Below are positions 60,796-64,000 of a stretch of 64,000 bases of DNA, piece after piece. The translations under genes were made by a program, and so were the position numbers. The stretch lies in the NCBI RefSeq assembly GCF_963666525.1, contig NZ_OY762905.1:4009501-4073500 (forward strand), in the 5' to 3' direction. The notes beneath the pieces are model-generated. The model was not told the DNA's origin. It worked only from the letters and a program-made list of their open reading frames with translations, and made no database searches. Origin of the DNA: an uncultured Cohaesibacter sp. (lineage in GTDB: Bacteria; Pseudomonadota; Alphaproteobacteria; Rhizobiales; Cohaesibacteraceae). Numbering within the stretch: position 1 is the first letter of the stretch; each line of letters begins with the position of its first letter.

Positions 60796-61830
60796 ATGGC
60801 AAAACGTCGATCATCATCATCCCGTAAGCCCACGCTTGTTGATGTGGCAAAAGCGGCAAATGTTAGTGCAATCACGGTTTCGCGAACCATCCGTTCGCCG
60901 GAGCTTGTGTCGCCACAGATGCGCATCAGGGTCGAGGAGGCAATCAGGAAGCTGGGGTATAGCCCGGACCCGGCGGCGTCTGCCCTTGCCTCCAAGGTGA
61001 CCTACAACATCGGATTGCTGCTGCCGTCTCTGACTAACACCGTGTTCGAGGATGTTCTGGAAGGGATCTATCAGGGTAGCGAGGACACTCGCTTCTTCAT
61101 CCAGATCGGCGACACTCGCTATAGCGCCCTCAAGGAGGAAGCCCTGATCGGCACTTTCCTCAGGCAGAAACCTGCCGGCTTGATCGTGACGGGCTTTGAA
61201 CAGACGGAAAAGGCACGGGAGATGCTGGCCGCTGCCCATTGTCCCATCGTCCAGATCATGGATTTTGGCGAGCCTCCCATCGACATGGCTGTAGGGTTTG
61301 ACCATGAAGCCGCTGGCTACGCCGCTGCGCGCCATTTGATCGAGTGCGGCTATCGAACCCCGGGAGCTGTAGGAGCACGGCTTGATTCCCGATCCCGGCG
61401 CCGTTTGGACGGCTTCCGAAAAGCCTGTCAGGAAGCCGGTCTGTGGGATGAACGCCGGATGGTGATAACGCCCCAGTCCTCCTCGGTCGGTCTAGGACGG
61501 CATCTGCTGGAGGATCTGCTGTCTCGTGATCAGAACGTGGATGCCGTCTTCTGCAACAACGATGACCTCGGCATCGGGGCCTTGATGGAGGCCCAGCGCC
61601 GCCTCATTTCCGTACCCGAACAGCTCGGAATCTGCAGTTTTCACGATATGGAGATGACGCAGCATATGCATCCGGCCCTCACGGCCATCGCCACCCCGCG
61701 TTTCCAGATCGGCAAGATGGCGATTGATATGCTCCTGTCAGAAATCGAAGAGCCCCATAGCGTCAAGCGTCGCAATATCGACACCGGCTTCAAACTCGTC
61801 GTACGTGCCTCGACGGGCAAACAGGCCTGA
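60796..61830 (+). CDS. LacI family regulator of the sugar-acid operon
   Basis: 344 aa. The HTH and hinge helix read TLVDVAKAANVSAITVSRTI then RSPELVSPQMRIRVEEAIRK and LGYSPDPAASALAS. The periplasmic-binding-type ligand domain follows (YNIGLLLPSLTNTVFEDVLE, CNNDDLGIGALMEAQRR). The GntR-of-E. coli branch of LacI (gluconate-type) looks closest. Divergent from the TRAP-dehydratase operon with a palindrome between, so it probably represses that operon until the 2-keto or sugar acid binds. Confidence 0.93.
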   Translation: MAKRRSSSSRKPTLVDVAKAANVSAITVSRTIRSPELVSPQMRIRVEEAIRKLGYSPDPAASALASKVTYNIGLLLPSLTNTVFEDVLEGIYQGSEDTRFFIQIGDTRYSALKEEALIGTFLRQKPAGLIVTGFEQTEKAREMLAAAHCPIVQIMDFGEPPIDMAVGFDHEAAGYAAARHLIECGYRTPGAVGARLDSRSRRRLDGFRKACQEAGLWDERRMVITPQSSSVGLGRHLLEDLLSRDQNVDAVFCNNDDLGIGALMEAQRRLISVPEQLGICSFHDMEMTQHMHPALTAIATPRFQIGKMAIDMLLSEIEEPHSVKRRNIDTGFKLVVRASTGKQA

Positions 61831-61872
61831 TCGCCAAGGCCGCGGACGGGCTCGTCGCTCACACCCGTGAGT

Positions 61873-62775
61873 CTAGACCGAGGGGGCCAGCAGCGCGTCG
61901 ACGGCCCTCTTCAGGCTTTCCTCGAATAGAGCCAGTGGTCCCGATGTTTTTTCCTTCGCCAACCGTACCAGATGATAGGACACCTCGATTGCCGGTTCGA
62001 GGGTCAGAATTCTGGCCTGGACCGATGACGTTCGCGCGGCGAGCGGGTCGGTGATCGCAACGCCGAGGCCAGATGCTGCCAGCGTGCAGCCATTGGCCAG
62101 CGATGCTTCGATCGGGTTGTTGATGGCGAGATTGACTGCGGTGATCTCCTTGTCGAGAGACAGGCGCAGGGGAGAGGTTCTGCCCGGCAGGATGAGGCGC
62201 TGTCCCGCCAATTGCTCGAGACGGACGCTTTGCTGATCGGCCAGCGGGTGGTTGGTGGCAACCACCGCAACGGCATTGCCGCGCCCGAGCAGAACGCTGT
62301 CGAGGCTTGTGGGGTCATACTCACTGCAGATCAGACCAAAATCATAGTGCCTGAGGCTGACCAGATCGAGCACGCGCTCGGTGCTTTCGGTGTCGAAGAT
62401 GATGCTGAGTCGCGGATGGGCGGCCAGAACCTCGGGAACCACTGTTGCCGCGCAGACCTTGTTGAGCGAACTGACCGTTCCCAACCGGATGAACCCTTCC
62501 GTGGCGGCATTGATGTCCTGTGCAACGCGGGAGATGTGATCGAGGCCGACGAAAACCCGCTCCACTTCGTGGAACAGTTGCGACGCCTGTACTCGCGGGG
62601 CGAGGCGGCCCCGCACCCGATCAAACAGAGCAAAACCGATTTCGGTCTCCAGATCCCGGATCAGTCGGCTGACAGCAGGCTGGGTGATGTTGAGGTTGGC
62701 GGCCGCAGCACTGATCGAACCGGCAATCATGACGGCCCGAAAGGCTTCGATCTGGCGTTGTTGAAGGTGATGCAT
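61873..62775 (-). CDS. LysR family transcriptional regulator
   Basis: 300 aa from ATG 62775; the frame is open to 62802. HTH: LQQRQIEAFRAVMIAGSISA then AAANLNITQPAVSRLIRDLE and IGFALFDRVRGRLAP. The effector domain begins near residue 90 (GFIRLGTVSSLNKVCAATVV). Divergent from the family-5 binding-protein gene with a 136-bp gap, so it may regulate that importer. Convergent with lacI, 42 bp apart. Confidence 0.92.
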   Translation of the reverse strand: MHHLQQRQIEAFRAVMIAGSISAAAANLNITQPAVSRLIRDLETEIGFALFDRVRGRLAPRVQASQLFHEVERVFVGLDHISRVAQDINAATEGFIRLGTVSSLNKVCAATVVPEVLAAHPRLSIIFDTESTERVLDLVSLRHYDFGLICSEYDPTSLDSVLLGRGNAVAVVATNHPLADQQSVRLEQLAGQRLILPGRTSPLRLSLDKEITAVNLAINNPIEASLANGCTLAASGLGVAITDPLAARTSSVQARILTLEPAIEVSYHLVRLAKEKTSGPLALFEESLKRAVDALLAPSV

Positions 62776-62911
62776 AGAAAGTAGAATATAACATTTTGGC
62801 ATAGGTCGGCAAGAAAATTTGAATTGTGTTCTGATCTTTCACAGCGCTACGCTGTTGCTACCTGGAAACTGAGACGCGCATCAAACAAGACCAGAACTGG
62901 GAGGAAATCTT

Positions 62912-64000
62912 ATGATATCGAAATCATCCGTCGCGATGACGCTTGCCGCTGGCCTGCTGTCAACCTGTCTTGCCGCCCCCGCAGCCTTTGCAGCCGATCT
63001 GAAAATCGGTATTGCCGGCTCTCCGACGTCAATGGACCCGCAATTCTATGTGATCGGCACCAACAGTGCCATGGCCCGCAATATCTTTGATGGACTGGTC
63101 AATCAGGACGACCGCCAGCAGTTGCAGCCTGCGCTGGCAACCGAATGGAAGGCCGTCGACGATACCACCTGGCAGTTCAAACTGCGCGAAGGTGTTAAGT
63201 TCCACGATGGTTCTGATCTGGACTCGGCAGACGTCGTCTCCTCCATCGAACGCGTGAAGCTGGCTTCTGAAAACAGCCCCAGCTCCTTCATGCCTTATGT
63301 CAAGGGCATCAGCTCGGTTACGGCCATCGACCCGATGACGGTTGAGTTCAAGACCGAAACCGCCATGCCGTTGCTGCCCAACAACCTGTCACGCATCGCC
63401 ATCCTGCCATCGGAAGAGGGCACGACCCCGAGCTCCGAACTGAACGCTGGCAAGGGCGTCATTGGCACCGGGCCATATAAATTCGTCAGCTGGATTCCGG
63501 ACAGCACCATCGAGCTGAGCCGCAATGATGGCTACTGGGGCAAGGCTCCTGAATGGGACAATGTCACCTTCAAGGTCTTTGCAGACAGCTCTGCCCGTGT
63601 TGCATCCCTGCTTTCGGGCGATGTCGACATGATCGAGCAGGTTCCTCCGGCGAACATCGGTACACTGGAAACCAACAAGGGTACGGCCATCGTCACCAAC
63701 AGCTCGAACCGCGTCATGTATCTGCACATGGACCAGGATCGTGACGAGTCGCCATTCGCCAAGGGCCCCAATGGTGAAAACCCGCTCAAGGACGTTCGCG
63801 TTCGCCACGGTCTTTCCCTTGCCATCAACCGTCAGGCAATCATCGATCGCATCATGGACAAGCAGGGGGTTCCTGCCGGTCAGCTGGTGCCGGATGGCTA
63901 TGCCGGTTATGTCGAAAGCCTGAAGCCGGATCCGTATGATCCCAAGAAGGCCAAGGAACTGTTTGCCGAAGCTGGCTATCCGAACGGCTTCGACCTGACC
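62912..64000 (+). CDS. ABC transporter substrate-binding protein, family 5 (DppA/OppA type), 5' part
   Basis: 363 codons to the window edge, still open. GGGAGGAAA lies 4 nt before ATG 62912. Signal peptide SSVAMTLAAGLLSTCLAAPA ending AFAAD. Family-5 motifs: PTSMDPQFYVIGTNSAMARN, IFDGLVNQD, LATEWKAVDDTTWQFKLREG, VKFHDGSDLDSADVVSSIER and GTGPYKFVSWIPDST. These bind di- or oligopeptides, or in some cases nickel, heme or sugars. Permease and ATPase genes should follow outside the window. Confidence 0.93.
   Translation, partial: MISKSSVAMTLAAGLLSTCLAAPAAFAADLKIGIAGSPTSMDPQFYVIGTNSAMARNIFDGLVNQDDRQQLQPALATEWKAVDDTTWQFKLREGVKFHDGSDLDSADVVSSIERVKLASENSPSSFMPYVKGISSVTAIDPMTVEFKTETAMPLLPNNLSRIAILPSEEGTTPSSELNAGKGVIGTGPYKFVSWIPDSTIELSRNDGYWGKAPEWDNVTFKVFADSSARVASLLSGDVDMIEQVPPANIGTLETNKGTAIVTNSSNRVMYLHMDQDRDESPFAKGPNGENPLKDVRVRHGLSLAINRQAIIDRIMDKQGVPAGQLVPDGYAGYVESLKPDPYDPKKAKELFAEAGYPNGFDLT

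Overview
The window reads as chromosome of an alphaproteobacterium, most likely a marine or sediment member of the Hyphomicrobiales (Rhizobiales); a Cohaesibacter-like genus is a guess. Grounds: an F0 ATP synthase operon of the alphaproteobacterial type (atpI-atpB-atpE-atpB'-atpF, separate from F1), a nadA-nadB-nadC block behind a palindromic operator, many GGAG-type ribosome sites, high-GC coding sequence, and a dense set of solute importers (two Pot-type ABC systems, one TRAP system, one family-5 ABC binding protein).

Layout. 1-7480: start of a Sua5-type tRNA threonylcarbamoylation gene, a two-subunit M16 peptidase pair, and the F0 operon. 7500-12650: a gene that appears frameshifted, a TetR regulator, a 52-residue small protein, a LysE/ArgO exporter, pdxH and an outer-membrane type lipoprotein. 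12900-17055: NAD synthesis (nadA, nadB, nadC) behind a perfect 10+3+10 palindrome. 17087-21680: three DUF805 membrane-protein genes in a row, a histone-deacetylase-like hydrolase, xseB, a small membrane protein and a YchJ-type SEC-C protein. 21750-23650: a NemR-type electrophile sensor and a CurA-type reductase, each preceded by the same operator. 24027-30969: secreted 5'-nucleotidase, a 29-residue membrane peptide, tRNA-Pro(CGG) followed by what may be an integration scar, a zinc alcohol dehydrogenase, a class V aminotransferase and a secreted alkaline phosphatase.

31089-34017 is a four-gene, tightly packed metal-type ABC locus: Tat-exported CPFC protein, ATPase, FtsX/MacB-like permease with a His-rich periplasmic loop, and a His-tailed PCu(A)C-like periplasmic protein. 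34235-38500 holds a 44-residue protein, an SDR, a TPR-sulfotransferase and a candidate small RNA.

38506-53818 is a large catabolic island: SDR, first Pot-type ABC importer, a histidinol-dehydrogenase paralogue with altered metal ligands, a zinc dehydrogenase, an APH-fold kinase, a FadR-type GntR regulator, then a second Pot-type importer with a hydantoin/Asp-Glu racemase and a UPF0303 protein. Its substrates cannot be read from sequence. 53946-61830 is a sugar-acid island: TRAP importer -> IlvD/Edd-family dehydratase -> PfkB-type 2-keto-3-deoxy-sugar kinase -> KDPG-type aldolase, with a divergent LacI regulator and a perfect 18-bp palindrome between them. The window ends with a LysR gene divergent from a family-5 binding protein cut by the edge.

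The best candidates for something undescribed are the metal ABC locus with a swapped periplasmic partner, the HisD-paralogue/kinase catabolic island, the three small proteins and the structured RNA near 37.9 kb. No CRISPR array, insertion sequence, rRNA or replication origin was seen.
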